Source of the DNA: Pseudomonas sp. SCB32
Lineage (GTDB): Bacteria; Pseudomonadota; Gammaproteobacteria; Pseudomonadales; Pseudomonadaceae
Assembly (NCBI RefSeq): GCF_009189165.1
Contig: NZ_CP045118.1
Coordinates: 3,038,001 to 3,102,000 of the forward strand
DNA: 64,000 bases
Direction of reading: 5' to 3'
Positions 17,531 through 26,479 of this stretch are shown here, in pieces (within the stretch, counting starts at the first letter, position 1; each line of letters starts with the position of its first letter). The translations under genes and the position numbers were made by a program. The notes under the pieces were generated by a model. The model was not told the DNA's origin. It saw nothing but the letters and a program-made list of their open reading frames with translations, and made no database searches.

Positions 17531-19102
17531 TCAGATGCTGCGGCGGGTGTCGGCCCAGTAGCGGGCACGGAGGTCCTTTTTCAGCACCTTGCCCACCGGG
17601 CTGCGCGGCAGTGCCTGGACGAAGTCCACCGACTTGGGCGCCTTCACGGAGCCGAGCTTTTCCTTGCACAGGGCGATCAGCGCCTGCGCGTCGATCTCCT
17701 GCCCGGCATTGAGCTCGACCACGGCCTTCACCGCTTCGCCCCAGTGCTCGTCGGGCACGCCGATCACGGCGCAGTCCTGCACCGCCGGATGGCTCCACAG
17801 CACCTGCTCGACCTCGCTGGGGTAAACGTTGAAGCCGCCGGAGATGATCATGTCCTTCTTGCGGTCGGTGATGTGCAGATAGCCGTCGGCGTCGATATGG
17901 CCGATGTCGCCGGTGTGCAGCCAGCCGTCACAGAGGGTCTCGGCGGTCTTGTCCGGAGCCTTGTAGTACCCCTTCATCACTAGGTCGCCACGCACGCAGA
18001 TCTCGCCGCTCTCGCCCTGGGGCAGTATCTCGCCTGCGTCATTCATGATTTCGCATCCGATCAGCGGGCTGGGGCGGCCCACGGAGGACAGGCGCGCGTC
18101 GGAGGCGACCTTGCCGTCTGCGTCGAAGTGCTCGACAGGTCGCAGGAAAGCGATGGAGCCCGGCGCTTCGGTCTGACCGTATCCACCGGCCATGACCGGG
18201 CCGAAGGTTTCGATGGCCTGCTTGAGCTTCTCCACCGACATGGGCGCGGCGCCGTACATGAAGTATTTGAGCGACGAGAAGTCCACCTTGTCCTTCAGTT
18301 GCGGTATGTCCAGCAGTCGGTAGATCACCGTGGGCGGCAGGAAGAACTCCGTCACCCGGTATTGGGGAATCGCGGCCAGCAGCAGCGCCGGGTCGGGCTT
18401 GGTCACCACTACCACGGTGCCGCCCAGCGAGGTGCAGGGCAGGGACAACAGGCCGGCGGTGTGGGTCATGGGCGCGGCGGCCAGGTTGACCGGCCGCTCG
18501 TTGGCGGCGTAGGCGTTGCCCAGCAGGAAGTGCGCGCAGAAGGTCTGCACGCTGCGGTGCGTGTTCATCACGCCCTTGGGCGCACCGGTGGTGCCGCCGG
18601 TGGCGGAGACCATGATCACGTCGTCCAGGTCGACTGCCAGCTGGGGGCGATCGGCTGGCTGCCGCTCGACCCAGCGCGCGAGCGAAATGCTGCCGGCTAC
18701 CCCGGTCGCCTCGCCGTCGATGCATACCCAGCGTCTGATCCGGGGAAGCTGCACCTGCAGGGTGGCGATGATGTCGGCGAAAGCCTGCTGGAAGAACAGG
18801 ACCTCGCAATCGAAGGCGTCCAGTACGTAGCGATTTTCCTCGGCCGAATTGCGCGCGCCGACGGGAATCCAGCACAGGTTCGCGCGCCACAGTCCCAGGG
18901 TGCAGGTCCAGGCGCCGACATCGTTGCCGGCCCAGATGGCGCCCTTGGTTTCCTTGGGAAAGCCTTCCGCCAGCAGGGCATTGGCGATGCGGCAGGACTG
19001 TTTGCCCACCTCGTCGAAACTGTAGAGACGGTCGTCCTGGATGTAAGCGCTGCCCTGGGGGTTGCCCCGCCAGCCGCGGTCAAAAAAATCGATGATGGCC
19101 AT
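17531..19102 (-). CDS. Acyl-CoA synthetase (AMP-dependent ligase)
   Basis: 523 residues. Adenylate-forming signatures in order: P-loop VSATGGTTGAPKGV (about 165-178), GGYGQTEAPGS (about 306-316), GWLHTGDIG, DRKKDMIISGGFNVYP, and a C-terminal GKVLKKDLR with the adenylation Lys. It activates a carboxylic acid to its CoA thioester in the cytoplasm. The binding-pocket region gives no confident substrate; the setting with thiolase, acyl-CoA dehydrogenase and SDRs indicates a beta-oxidation-like pathway for a long-chain, aromatic or polycyclic acid. Confidence 0.93.
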   Translation of the reverse strand: MAIIDFFDRGWRGNPQGSAYIQDDRLYSFDEVGKQSCRIANALLAEGFPKETKGAIWAGNDVGAWTCTLGLWRANLCWIPVGARNSAEENRYVLDAFDCEVLFFQQAFADIIATLQVQLPRIRRWVCIDGEATGVAGSISLARWVERQPADRPQLAVDLDDVIMVSATGGTTGAPKGVMNTHRSVQTFCAHFLLGNAYAANERPVNLAAAPMTHTAGLLSLPCTSLGGTVVVVTKPDPALLLAAIPQYRVTEFFLPPTVIYRLLDIPQLKDKVDFSSLKYFMYGAAPMSVEKLKQAIETFGPVMAGGYGQTEAPGSIAFLRPVEHFDADGKVASDARLSSVGRPSPLIGCEIMNDAGEILPQGESGEICVRGDLVMKGYYKAPDKTAETLCDGWLHTGDIGHIDADGYLHITDRKKDMIISGGFNVYPSEVEQVLWSHPAVQDCAVIGVPDEHWGEAVKAVVELNAGQEIDAQALIALCKEKLGSVKAPKSVDFVQALPRSPVGKVLKKDLRARYWADTRRSI

Positions 19103-19155
19103 GCATCTCTTCCTGATCTAACTCAATGGCGTTGGCGCCGGGGCGGCAGGGTTCT

Positions 19156-19182
19156 CCGCAAAGGGTGTCGAGTCCTTTGCGG
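19156..19182 (-). other. Intercistronic hairpin upstream of the acyl-CoA ligase gene
   Basis: Perfect 9-base arms CCGCAAAGG (19156-19164) and CCTTTGCGG (19174-19182) with a 9-base loop, in the 107-base gap between the reductase-like gene and the ligase. No T tract follows on the minus strand. Confidence 0.5.
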
Positions 19183-19209
19183 GCCTGCGTCCCGGTATCT
19201 GGCGTGACG

Positions 19210-20343
19210 CTACAGGCGGGTGACGCTGGCGCGGGCCAGGCCGCGCTCTTCGAGGAAGCCCAGCAGGTAGCGATGGCCGAAGGCCTTGGAGCCGGAGGCG
19301 AAGCCGACCTTGTGGGTCTCGCCGTCGATCAGCTTGATCGCTGCCGCCGCCTGCAGGGCGCCGGTGGCGATATAGGCGGTGGTGCCGAAGACTTCGGCGC
19401 GCACGGCGGACAGCTGGCCGCGGCCGATGGCGGTGTCGACCATGCGTACCTGGGTGGTGCGCTCGCGCGGCGGCATGCTGGGCGTGGTGGATTCGACCAC
19501 CTGCCTGATCACCGCATCCTGGTGCGTGCGCGGCAGGTCCTTGTATTCCTCCTCCCACTTGTAGCCCAGCTGATGCACGCTCTGCATGACGTTGTTGTCG
19601 TAGAAGCCGACGCAGGAAACGCAGCTGCGCACGCGGGGGTCGTTCTCGAAATAGATCGGCAGGGAGGTGCCGCCCCACGGCAGGGCGAAGACCGGCTGCA
19701 TGAAGTGTGGCGAGGTGATCTGGAAGGAGGTGTGCGCCGGGTGCTCCTTCAGCTTACCGTCCCACAGATAGTGCTGCCTGGCGCGCAGCATCTCGAAGAT
19801 GGAAGCGGTGGAGCCCACGGTGACGCCAGCCACGCCCTCGCGCGGGCCCCGGCACAGGGTGCTGGTTTCCAGGGCATCGATGCCCGGGTGTTCCAGGGCC
19901 AGTTCGGCGGCGATCTCGGCGAAGCTGTACATGTAGGCCAGCGACGGCGACACCAGCAGGCCGGCCTGGCGGTAGAGCTCGCCGAACTCGTCGCGCACCG
20001 CGCGGATGTACTCCTGCTCGCCGGTGGTGTCGATGTGGTGGCAGCCGGCCTTGAGCGCGGCCTCGACGGTGGTCAGCCCGTAGTTGACGAAGGGACCGAC
20101 GGTGTTGCAGACCACCTTGGCGCCAGTGAAAGCCTTGGTCAGAGCATCCACATCGTGTTCGCACTCGATGATCTCGTAGGTGGCCGACTCCAGGCGCACC
20201 ACCCGTTGCGCCATCATTTCCTGCACGCGCCGGGCGCTGCGGGCAACGGCGGTGAAGGGGATGTTCTGGTCGATCAGCCAGTCCATGATCAGCATGCCGG
20301 TGTAGCCACTGGCGCCATATACGACTACGGGATAGTTGGCCAT
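19210..20343 (-). CDS. Saccharopine-dehydrogenase-like NAD(P)-binding oxidoreductase
   Basis: 377 residues. ATG 20343 is chosen because the Rossmann motif VVVYGASGYTGMLI follows immediately; the frame runs 165 bases further back without a good site. The middle has VVCNTVGPFVNYGLTTVEAA and CHHIDTTGEQEY, typical of the saccharopine dehydrogenase/trans-acting enoyl reductase group. Such proteins occur in actinobacterial and pseudomonad lipid or steroid clusters as reductases of unknown substrate. Expressed with the acyl-CoA dehydrogenase upstream (140-base gap). Confidence 0.85.
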   Translation of the reverse strand: MANYPVVVYGASGYTGMLIMDWLIDQNIPFTAVARSARRVQEMMAQRVVRLESATYEIIECEHDVDALTKAFTGAKVVCNTVGPFVNYGLTTVEAALKAGCHHIDTTGEQEYIRAVRDEFGELYRQAGLLVSPSLAYMYSFAEIAAELALEHPGIDALETSTLCRGPREGVAGVTVGSTASIFEMLRARQHYLWDGKLKEHPAHTSFQITSPHFMQPVFALPWGGTSLPIYFENDPRVRSCVSCVGFYDNNVMQSVHQLGYKWEEEYKDLPRTHQDAVIRQVVESTTPSMPPRERTTQVRMVDTAIGRGQLSAVRAEVFGTTAYIATGALQAAAAIKLIDGETHKVGFASGSKAFGHRYLLGFLEERGLARASVTRL

Positions 20344-20482
20344 CTCTTGTTTCCTCGAAGCTTTGTTGTTGTAGGAACTTCCCAGGCCGGAGCCGAACTC
20401 AGGCGGCCAGCGTCGGCGTGCAGCGCTGGCGTCGCCGACGAGTTTCCGGGGCAGGGGAGTTGGGGCGGTCAGGCAGGTGCAG

Positions 20483-21763
20483 TCAGTTCTGCGCCCAGCC
20501 TTCGGCATAAAGCTGCTGGGCGAGCAGGCCCAGGCGCATGGTCAGCACACGGTTCTCGCCGTCCTCGATCAGCGCGGCACGCGCATCACGGAACAGTTTC
20601 TCGATGGGGTATTCGCGGGAGGTGCCGGCGCCGCCGAACAGCTGCAGCGCCTCGTCCGCCACGCGCATGGCTTCCTCGGTGACCGTGACCTTGGCCGAGC
20701 CGGTGACATAGGGATGGCTGTTGGCGGACAGGCGTGCGTAGGCCAGCGAACGCCGCGCGGTGGCGCGTGCCAGTTCAACCCGGCGCAGCATGTCGCCCAG
20801 GCGATAGCGAGTGAGCTGGTGATCGATCAGCAGCCGGCCTCCCTGTTTGCGCTCATGGCAGTATTCCAGCGCCATCTCGAAGGCGGCACGGGCCAGCCCG
20901 GTGAACACCTGGGACATGTGCGTACCGGCATAGGACCAGGCGGAGGCCATGTTGCCGTAGTACTCGTCCTGCAGGGCAACGGCGTAGCGCTTGGGCACCC
21001 GCACGTTGTCGAAGTAGATCTCGCCCTGGGGCAGGGGGCGCTGGCCGATCTTGTCCAGGGGCCGGCCACGGCTCACGCCCGGCAGGTCCAGGGGCACTAT
21101 CACGGCTATGCCGTGCGGGCGGCCATCGGCCTCGAAGAAACCGGAGCCGTAGTCCGCACCGATGTAGCAGAGGGCGACCTGCGCCACTGCGCCGTTGGAA
21201 ACCCAGGCGGAGCACTGGCCATTGATGACGATGTCGTCGCCGCGCAGCTGGCCCCAGATATTACCCTTGTTGCCGGATTGGCCGGGGACCCACTCGCGGG
21301 CCATGTCGAACACCTGCACGTCGCTGCCTTTGTCGGGCTGGGTGATCATCCAGCAACCGATCTTGCCCGTGCACAGCTCCACCAGCTCCCGGTTGCCCGC
21401 TGCCACCGCCATCTGCAGCGGGAAGCCGGCGGCGCCGAGGGATACGCCAAGGCCCGCATCCCCCCAGCCCAGCTCCTCGCCGATCATGGACTCCACGCGA
21501 ATCGCCATTGCCGGCGGCAGCTCGGTGAGCAGCTCGGGGCTCAGGCCCAGCTTGGCGTATTCGGCGAACACGCTGTAGTAGGCGGAGCCCGGCGCGACCA
21601 CGTCACTGGCGCTCATCTTGTCCAGCTCGGCGCCGAGGGGACGCAGGACCTCGCGGGCGAAGCGATGCACCGAGGCCTGGATGGCGGATTCTTCTTCGCC
21701 CAGTGGAGTTTCGAAGCCGGTCAGGCCGACGTCGGGCAGGGTCAGGTGAGATTTCAGTTGCAT
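20483..21763 (-). CDS. Acyl-CoA dehydrogenase
   Basis: 426 residues from ATG 21763. FAD-enzyme architecture: helical N-terminus, beta domain with WMITQPDKGSD and CSAWVSNG, then the C-terminal helical domain with the FGGAGTSREYPIEKLFRDAR signature. The loop IEDGENRVL aligns with the YEGTSQIQ region of classical members and supplies the likely catalytic Glu. The extended N-terminus (about 30 residues before the first conserved helix) is a little longer than usual. First gene of the minus-strand catabolic block, divergent from the AraC regulator across the palindrome at 21841-21862. Confidence 0.92.
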   Translation of the reverse strand: MQLKSHLTLPDVGLTGFETPLGEEESAIQASVHRFAREVLRPLGAELDKMSASDVVAPGSAYYSVFAEYAKLGLSPELLTELPPAMAIRVESMIGEELGWGDAGLGVSLGAAGFPLQMAVAAGNRELVELCTGKIGCWMITQPDKGSDVQVFDMAREWVPGQSGNKGNIWGQLRGDDIVINGQCSAWVSNGAVAQVALCYIGADYGSGFFEADGRPHGIAVIVPLDLPGVSRGRPLDKIGQRPLPQGEIYFDNVRVPKRYAVALQDEYYGNMASAWSYAGTHMSQVFTGLARAAFEMALEYCHERKQGGRLLIDHQLTRYRLGDMLRRVELARATARRSLAYARLSANSHPYVTGSAKVTVTEEAMRVADEALQLFGGAGTSREYPIEKLFRDARAALIEDGENRVLTMRLGLLAQQLYAEGWAQN

Positions 21764-21840
21764 GGTTTCCGCGCCTCGCGCTGTTCTTGTCGTGGTCGGA
21801 ATAGTGCTCCTGATCGGCGCTGGTTCCTTTCAGCAATTGC

Positions 21841-21862
21841 GCGTATTTTTGTCAAAATACGC
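21841..21862. promoter_or_regulatory. Perfect palindrome in the acyl-CoA dehydrogenase/araC divergent region
   Basis: Arms GCGTATTTT (21841-21849) and AAAATACGC (21854-21862) are perfect complements around the spacer TGTC. It lies 78 bases upstream of the dehydrogenase ATG and 20 bases upstream of the likely regulator start, so it can control both directions. AraC proteins usually prefer direct repeats, so a TetR-like or other dimeric repressor is also possible. Confidence 0.6.
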
Positions 21863-21881
21863 TCATCATGGAGTACGGCAT

Positions 21882-22751
21882 TTGCTGCAATCCAACTGGC
21901 TGCAGGTGCGAGAGGAACTGGGGCAGAAACCCATTCTCGAGGGCACCATCGGCGGTGCGACTCCCCTGTTCGTGGAGCGCTACATGTACCAGACCATCGA
22001 GCGCACCGTGTCTGGATTGGGCTGCACCGGCCTGGTGAGCCAGTTTGGGGGCGGGCAAGTGCTGGAGGGCGAGCAGGATCACTGGCGCAGCCAGAACATC
22101 CCCACCAATACGTTGCTGATCCCGCGCGGAGCCGCCACTCATTGGCATTATTCGGGCACCGTGGATTTCGCTGTTTTCTACTTCCTCGAAGACGGCAACG
22201 ACACCATGGCCAACCTTGAATCGCTGGCTGATGCGCGAGGCCAGCCCCTGTCGTTCAGCGACCCACTGGTGGGTGCCGCCGCGCAGCAACTGGTGAGCGA
22301 GTTGCACAAGGGCATGATGGCGGACCAGGCCTTCATGGCCCAGCTGGCGGCCGTGATGCTGGAGCAGACCTATCGTGTGCTGACGACGCCTGTCTGCGGT
22401 GGCATCAATCCGCGCCATGCGCACTTTCCGCGCTTGCAGGCGGTGCTCAACCACATCCACCAGAACCCGGCGGAGGACTTGTCCGCAGACGCCCTGGCTT
22501 GCCTGGCCGGCGTCAGCCAGGCGCATTTCCGCCGCCTGTTCCTGGAGGCGGTGGGCATGACGCCGCATCGCTATGTGCTGGCGGCGCGCCTGGAGCACGT
22601 GCGCAAGTTGTTGAGCCTGTCGGAGATGCCGCTGGTGCGCATCGCCCAGGAGTGCGGCTTCAGCAGCCAGAGCCACCTGACCGCCAGCTTCCGTGCGGCC
22701 CATGCGGTGACGCCGGCACAGTTCCGCGCCAGGCTGTCCAGACAGGGCTGA
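21882..22751 (+). CDS. AraC-family transcriptional regulator
   Basis: About 289 residues if translation begins at TTG 21882, which has GGAG 8 bases upstream. The open frame extends back to 21762 but would then overlap the palindrome and the dehydrogenase start. The C-terminal 100 residues form two helix-turn-helix motifs (LSADALACLAGVSQAHFRRL and VRIAQECGFSSQSHLTASFR). The N-terminal half has a cupin-like IPRGAATHWHYSGTVDFAVF effector region. Divergent placement makes it the likely regulator of the dehydrogenase-to-thiolase operon. Start codon is uncertain. Confidence 0.88.
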   Translation: MLQSNWLQVREELGQKPILEGTIGGATPLFVERYMYQTIERTVSGLGCTGLVSQFGGGQVLEGEQDHWRSQNIPTNTLLIPRGAATHWHYSGTVDFAVFYFLEDGNDTMANLESLADARGQPLSFSDPLVGAAAQQLVSELHKGMMADQAFMAQLAAVMLEQTYRVLTTPVCGGINPRHAHFPRLQAVLNHIHQNPAEDLSADALACLAGVSQAHFRRLFLEAVGMTPHRYVLAARLEHVRKLLSLSEMPLVRIAQECGFSSQSHLTASFRAAHAVTPAQFRARLSRQG

Positions 22752-22793
22752 CGGCGGCGGATATCCCGCGCCGTTCGGGGCGCGCAAACAAGA

Positions 22794-22817
22794 AGCCCCG
22801 CCGGGTGCGGCGGGGCT
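22794..22817. terminator. Bidirectional intrinsic terminator
   Basis: Ten-base perfect arms AGCCCCGCCG and CGGCGGGGCT with loop GGTG, between the convergent AraC gene and the glycine-zipper lipoprotein gene. Read on the minus strand the stem is followed by TCTTGTTTG, so it best terminates the lipoprotein gene. Confidence 0.75.
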
Positions 22818-22874
22818 CCGAGACATCGGGATTGTGGCGATGCTGGCTGTCCAGCCGGCTCTTCCGCCGCCGGG

Positions 22875-23333
22875 TCAGCCCTGCGGCACGACGCGGGCGT
22901 CGCCGCCAGTGCCTTCGATGTAGACCGCCATGCCCTGGCTCAGGCCCTGATTGACCGGCTGGGTGACGGACACCAGTACGCCGCTCTTCATGCGGACAAT
23001 GATCTGCTGCGCTTCCTGGGGCTGGTCATACTTCTTCTTCTCCGCATAGTTGCCGGCCAGGGCGCCGCCCAGAACGCCTGCGACCATGGCTACGTCGCGG
23101 CCGGTGCCCTGGCCGATCAGGCTCCCCAGGGCCGCGCCACCCACGCCGCCGAGCACGGCGCCGATCCCGCTGTCATGGTTGGTCTGCATCTGCGTCAGGG
23201 TGATCTGTTCGATGCGTCCGGTGCGAATTTCCATTTCACCCGGTCCGCCATTGCCTGGGCCAACATTGGCGCAAGCGGTCAGGGAAGCGGCGACGACGAG
23301 AGCGGCGATCCATGAAGTCATGGGTTTCATCAT
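22875..23333 (-). CDS. Glycine-zipper outer-membrane lipoprotein (SlyB/PcP-like)
   Basis: 152 residues. ATG 23333 has GAGG six bases upstream. Lipoprotein signal with lipobox LTAC (Cys about 20). The central GIGAVLGGVGGAALGSLIGQGTG... stretch is a 2TM glycine-zipper with regular GxxxG spacing, and the C-terminus IIVRMKSGVLVSVTQP is the SH3-like part seen in SlyB/PcP/OmlA-type envelope lipoproteins. It probably sits at the inner face of the outer membrane and contributes to envelope integrity. Monocistronic by context. Confidence 0.88.
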   Translation of the reverse strand: MMKPMTSWIAALVVAASLTACANVGPGNGGPGEMEIRTGRIEQITLTQMQTNHDSGIGAVLGGVGGAALGSLIGQGTGRDVAMVAGVLGGALAGNYAEKKKYDQPQEAQQIIVRMKSGVLVSVTQPVNQGLSQGMAVYIEGTGGDARVVPQG

Positions 23334-23742
23334 TAGGTTCCTCACAAAGGGCTGTTGCACTGGCAATCATTTTTTGTGTGATTTTCGAGTGCGGGTTCCA
23401 TGCCATCCGGATGCTCAGTCCTGGCTGATCCGGATATCTGCTCCATTGAAATCGGCGCAGGCAACTGGAGCGTAGCGACGCAGCGTTGGCGTGGCTAGTC
23501 CATGAAGTGAAACACCGTTGATTCCCGTGACCGTTTGTTGCTCGTCAGTGCCGTCGGCGGGAATCGGGAGGCTGTTGACTGGCCCAGGCACCCAGATCCT
23601 CGCGCGGCTTTGTGATTAATGTCCCGTGGAAGTCGTTACGGTTTGGCCTGATTGCACTATGCTGGCGTTGGTTATTGATCTCGGCACGGTCCGGTGCCGA
23701 CGCAGAATAAGAAGTACGACTTAATTCGGAAGGGATACCAGA
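23334..23742. other. Divergent intergenic region upstream of fadL copy 1
   Basis: No gene seen in 409 bases. It must hold divergent promoters for the glycine-zipper gene and the first FadL gene. The only clear structure is the inverted repeat at 23681-23700. Confidence 0.5.
23681..23700 (+). promoter_or_regulatory. Inverted repeat upstream of fadL copy 1
   Basis: Arms TCGGCAC and GTGCCGA around GGTCCG, ending 42 bases before the FadL start. Either an operator or a leader hairpin; no equivalent precedes the second FadL copy at 30993. Confidence 0.45.
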
Positions 23743-25029
23743 ATGAAGTATGCATTTGCCCCAGTCCTTGCGGTGGGTATGTTCGCTTTGCCTTTGTCGG
23801 CAATGGCCGGGGGAATCATGCTGTACGAGGTCGGCACCGATAACGTCGGGCTGGCCAACGCCGGTGCTGCTGCAAGGGCCCAGGGTCCCAGCACCCTGGC
23901 CAGCAACGTGGCGGGCATGGCCCTGCTGAAAGGCACCCAGATCACCGCCGCCGGGCAGTTGCTGCACAGCAACCTGGAGTTCCATACCGACTCGGATACC
24001 AACATCGACGGCGGCGACAGCGGTAACGCACTGGAGTGGCTGCCGGGCGGGAGCTTCTTCGTCACCCAGGAGTTGAACGATGGCTGGTCGGTCGGCTTCG
24101 CCGCGTACGGGGACTTCGGTCTCAGCCTGAACTACGACAACGACTGGCAGGGCCGTTACTTCCTGCAGAACGGCTCCATTGCCGGCATGACGTTGATGCC
24201 CTCGGTGGCTTACCGCATCAACGATCAATGGGCCGTGGGCCTGGGCGCGCGCGCCTTCTATGCCGCACTCGAATCGAAGATGGCGGTGGACAACGATCCC
24301 CTCGGCGTCCTGGATCGCCCTGATGGGCGCATGAAGTACAAGGACAACGATTGGGCCCTCGGCGGCAACCTCGGGGTGATCTACGAGCCCCGGGAAGGCA
24401 CCCGGCTGGGCCTGAGCTATACCAGCGAAATCCACGTCAAGTTCGAGGATCGCATGGACCTGGAAGGGCTTGGCCCGGTCGCCACGACCGCGTTGGGCAA
24501 CCGTGGTGTCCTCGATGCGAACACCAAGATCGATATGAATGTTCCGCAGACGCTGACGCTGAGTGTCTTCCAGCAACTCGATACGCAATGGGCCTTGCTG
24601 GGTAGCCTCGGCTGGCAGGACTGGTCGCGCTTCGACGAGATCGGAGTCGATCTGGACAGCGCCAATCCCCATTCGGCGACGCTGAATACCCATTACAAGG
24701 ATACCTGGCATGCCTCCGTGGGCGCCCAGTATCGCTTCGATCCGCAGTGGCTGTGGAACATGGGCCTGGGCTACGACAGCTCCGCCGTCAGCGATCACAA
24801 CCGTACCCTGACCGTGCCCACGAACGAAACCTGGCGCCTGGGCACCGGCTTCACCTATTCGCTGGATAAGAATACTGACATCAACTTCAGCTACGAATTG
24901 GTGTGGATGGGCGACATGTCTGTCGATCAGCAGAAGCCGTTGCCGCTCAACGATCCCAAGCGCGTCTCGGGCGAGTTCGACAATGCCTGGATCCAGGCCT
25001 TTGCCGCGAGCGCGACCTGGCACTTCTGA
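23743..25029 (+). CDS. FadL-family outer-membrane hydrophobic-compound transporter, copy 1
   Basis: 428 residues with GGAAGGG before the ATG. Signal peptide to SAMAG, then the FadL N-terminal hatch signature (GIMLYEVGTDNVGLANAGAAARAQGPSTLASNVAGM in two overlapping blocks) and a 14-strand-barrel-like remainder ending in WHF, with the terminal Phe needed for BAM recognition. FadL proteins pass fatty acids or aromatic hydrophobics laterally through the barrel wall. The gene at 30993-32279 is about 92% identical, with differences concentrated near residues 245-325. Confidence 0.93.
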   Translation: MKYAFAPVLAVGMFALPLSAMAGGIMLYEVGTDNVGLANAGAAARAQGPSTLASNVAGMALLKGTQITAAGQLLHSNLEFHTDSDTNIDGGDSGNALEWLPGGSFFVTQELNDGWSVGFAAYGDFGLSLNYDNDWQGRYFLQNGSIAGMTLMPSVAYRINDQWAVGLGARAFYAALESKMAVDNDPLGVLDRPDGRMKYKDNDWALGGNLGVIYEPREGTRLGLSYTSEIHVKFEDRMDLEGLGPVATTALGNRGVLDANTKIDMNVPQTLTLSVFQQLDTQWALLGSLGWQDWSRFDEIGVDLDSANPHSATLNTHYKDTWHASVGAQYRFDPQWLWNMGLGYDSSAVSDHNRTLTVPTNETWRLGTGFTYSLDKNTDINFSYELVWMGDMSVDQQKPLPLNDPKRVSGEFDNAWIQAFAASATWHF

Positions 25030-25226
25030 TGGAGTGCAAGCCTGCTGACCGATGCGGCCGCATCCCAAGGCTCGGGCAGCTTTAGGGGCGCTTGAGAGCG
25101 GGGTACGTCGTATGCGCAGATGAGACGCTCCATCGGCGTTTCGCCCGCACATTTCGAACCACTCGGATTGCCACGGAAGCTGAATTCAAGGGTCCTGACG
25201 TACCCGTCGGCCGCTGGAGTCACTGT

Positions 25227-25835
25227 ATGGACACCCGCATGCCCCAGACCAACGACCTGATCATCTGTGAATACTGCGACGCCGTATACCAGCGCGCGCC
25301 GCTGCAACGTCACCAGCGTGCGCTGTGTGTGCGCTGCGGTGGGGTGCTACAGCGCCACGTCGCGCTGACCGTCGAGCAGCGCCTGGCACTGAGTCTGACG
25401 GGCGCGGTGTTGCTGGCCTTCGCCAATTTCTATCCGGTGATGACGATCGGCATGCAGGGAATTCGCAATTCGGCGACCCTCTGGGACTCGGTGTTGATCC
25501 TCAGCACCGGCAACATTACCTTCATCGCCCTGGTGGTGGCCCTGGCCGTCATCATCGCGCCGGTGCTACAGGTGGCGCTGCTCATCTGGCTGCTGGGTTT
25601 CGCTCTGCGCGAGCGCCGCGCGCCCGGCTTCGCCCTGTGCATGCGCGCGCTGGAGGGCGTGCGGCCGTGGAGCATGCTGGAGGTCTGCCTGCTCGGAACC
25701 CTGGTGGCGGTCATCAAGCTGGCTGGGCTGCTGGAGGTGATCCCCGGCATCGGCCTGATCGCGCTGGCCGCCCTGAGCATGCTGCTGATCTACGTGGCTG
25801 GACGCGATATCCGCGACCTCTGGGGGCAAGTGTGA
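25227..25835 (+). CDS. pqiA: Paraquat-inducible protein A, N-terminal half homologue
   Basis: 202 residues from ATG 25227, with GGAG seven bases upstream; the open frame extends back to 25092 without a better site. A zinc-ribbon-like CEYCDAVYQRAP...CVRCGG pair is followed by four membrane helices (starting at about 45, 90, 145 and 170). This matches one half of E. coli PqiA. With the next gene the two chains total 417 residues, the length of the fused E. coli protein. Inner-membrane partner of the MCE protein PqiB in lipid transport between membranes. Confidence 0.88.
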   Translation: MDTRMPQTNDLIICEYCDAVYQRAPLQRHQRALCVRCGGVLQRHVALTVEQRLALSLTGAVLLAFANFYPVMTIGMQGIRNSATLWDSVLILSTGNITFIALVVALAVIIAPVLQVALLIWLLGFALRERRAPGFALCMRALEGVRPWSMLEVCLLGTLVAVIKLAGLLEVIPGIGLIALAALSMLLIYVAGRDIRDLWGQV

Positions 25836-26479
25836 GTGAACCGCCGCTGGCCGCGGAACTGAACCTGCGCCTGTGTCATGGCTGCGGCCATGCTTGCAAC
25901 CTCGCACGGCAGATGCACCAGTGCGAGCGCTGCGGGGCCCCGTTGCACGCCCGCAAGACCGATGCCATTACCCGTGGCTGGGCCTTCCTGGTGGCAGCAC
26001 TGGTGTTCTACGTGCCGGCCAACCTGCTGCCGGTGATGCGTACGGAAATGCTCGGGCAGGGCGCCGACAGCACCATCGGCGGCGGGGTGCTGGAGTTCTG
26101 GGAGGCGGGTGCCTGGGACATCGCGCTGATCATCTTCATCGCCAGCGTCGGCGTACCGGCGATAAAGTTCTTTTCCCTGGGGCTGCTGCTGTTCACCGCC
26201 CAGCGCCGCAGCGCCTGGGCTCGCCGGCAGCGCTCGCAGCTGTACCGTTTCGTCGAGCTGATCGGCTACTGGTCGATGCTCGACGTGATGGTCGTCGCGC
26301 TGGTCGCCGCCCTGGTGCAGATGCAGGGTTTGGGCACCATCGAGCCGCGCCCCGGCATCCTGTTCTTCGGCATGGTGGTGGTGCTCACCATGCTTTCGGC
26401 CATGAGTTTCGATCCACGTTTGATCTGGGACAGCGATTCGCAGAAGGGAGACAAGGTCAATGGTGCAGGACGCCGCTGA
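25832..26479 (+). CDS. pqiA: Paraquat-inducible protein A, C-terminal half homologue
   Basis: 215 residues from a GTG that overlaps the previous stop (GTGA, 4 bases), implying translational coupling. Again a Cys4 ribbon (CHGCGHAC...CERCG) and four membrane helices, including FLVAALVFYVPANLLPVM and a FFGMVVVLTMLSAMSF end. It is the second half of the PqiA arrangement and is followed by PqiB with a 20-base overlap. Confidence 0.88.
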   Translation: MSEPPLAAELNLRLCHGCGHACNLARQMHQCERCGAPLHARKTDAITRGWAFLVAALVFYVPANLLPVMRTEMLGQGADSTIGGGVLEFWEAGAWDIALIIFIASVGVPAIKFFSLGLLLFTAQRRSAWARRQRSQLYRFVELIGYWSMLDVMVVALVAALVQMQGLGTIEPRPGILFFGMVVVLTMLSAMSFDPRLIWDSDSQKGDKVNGAGRR

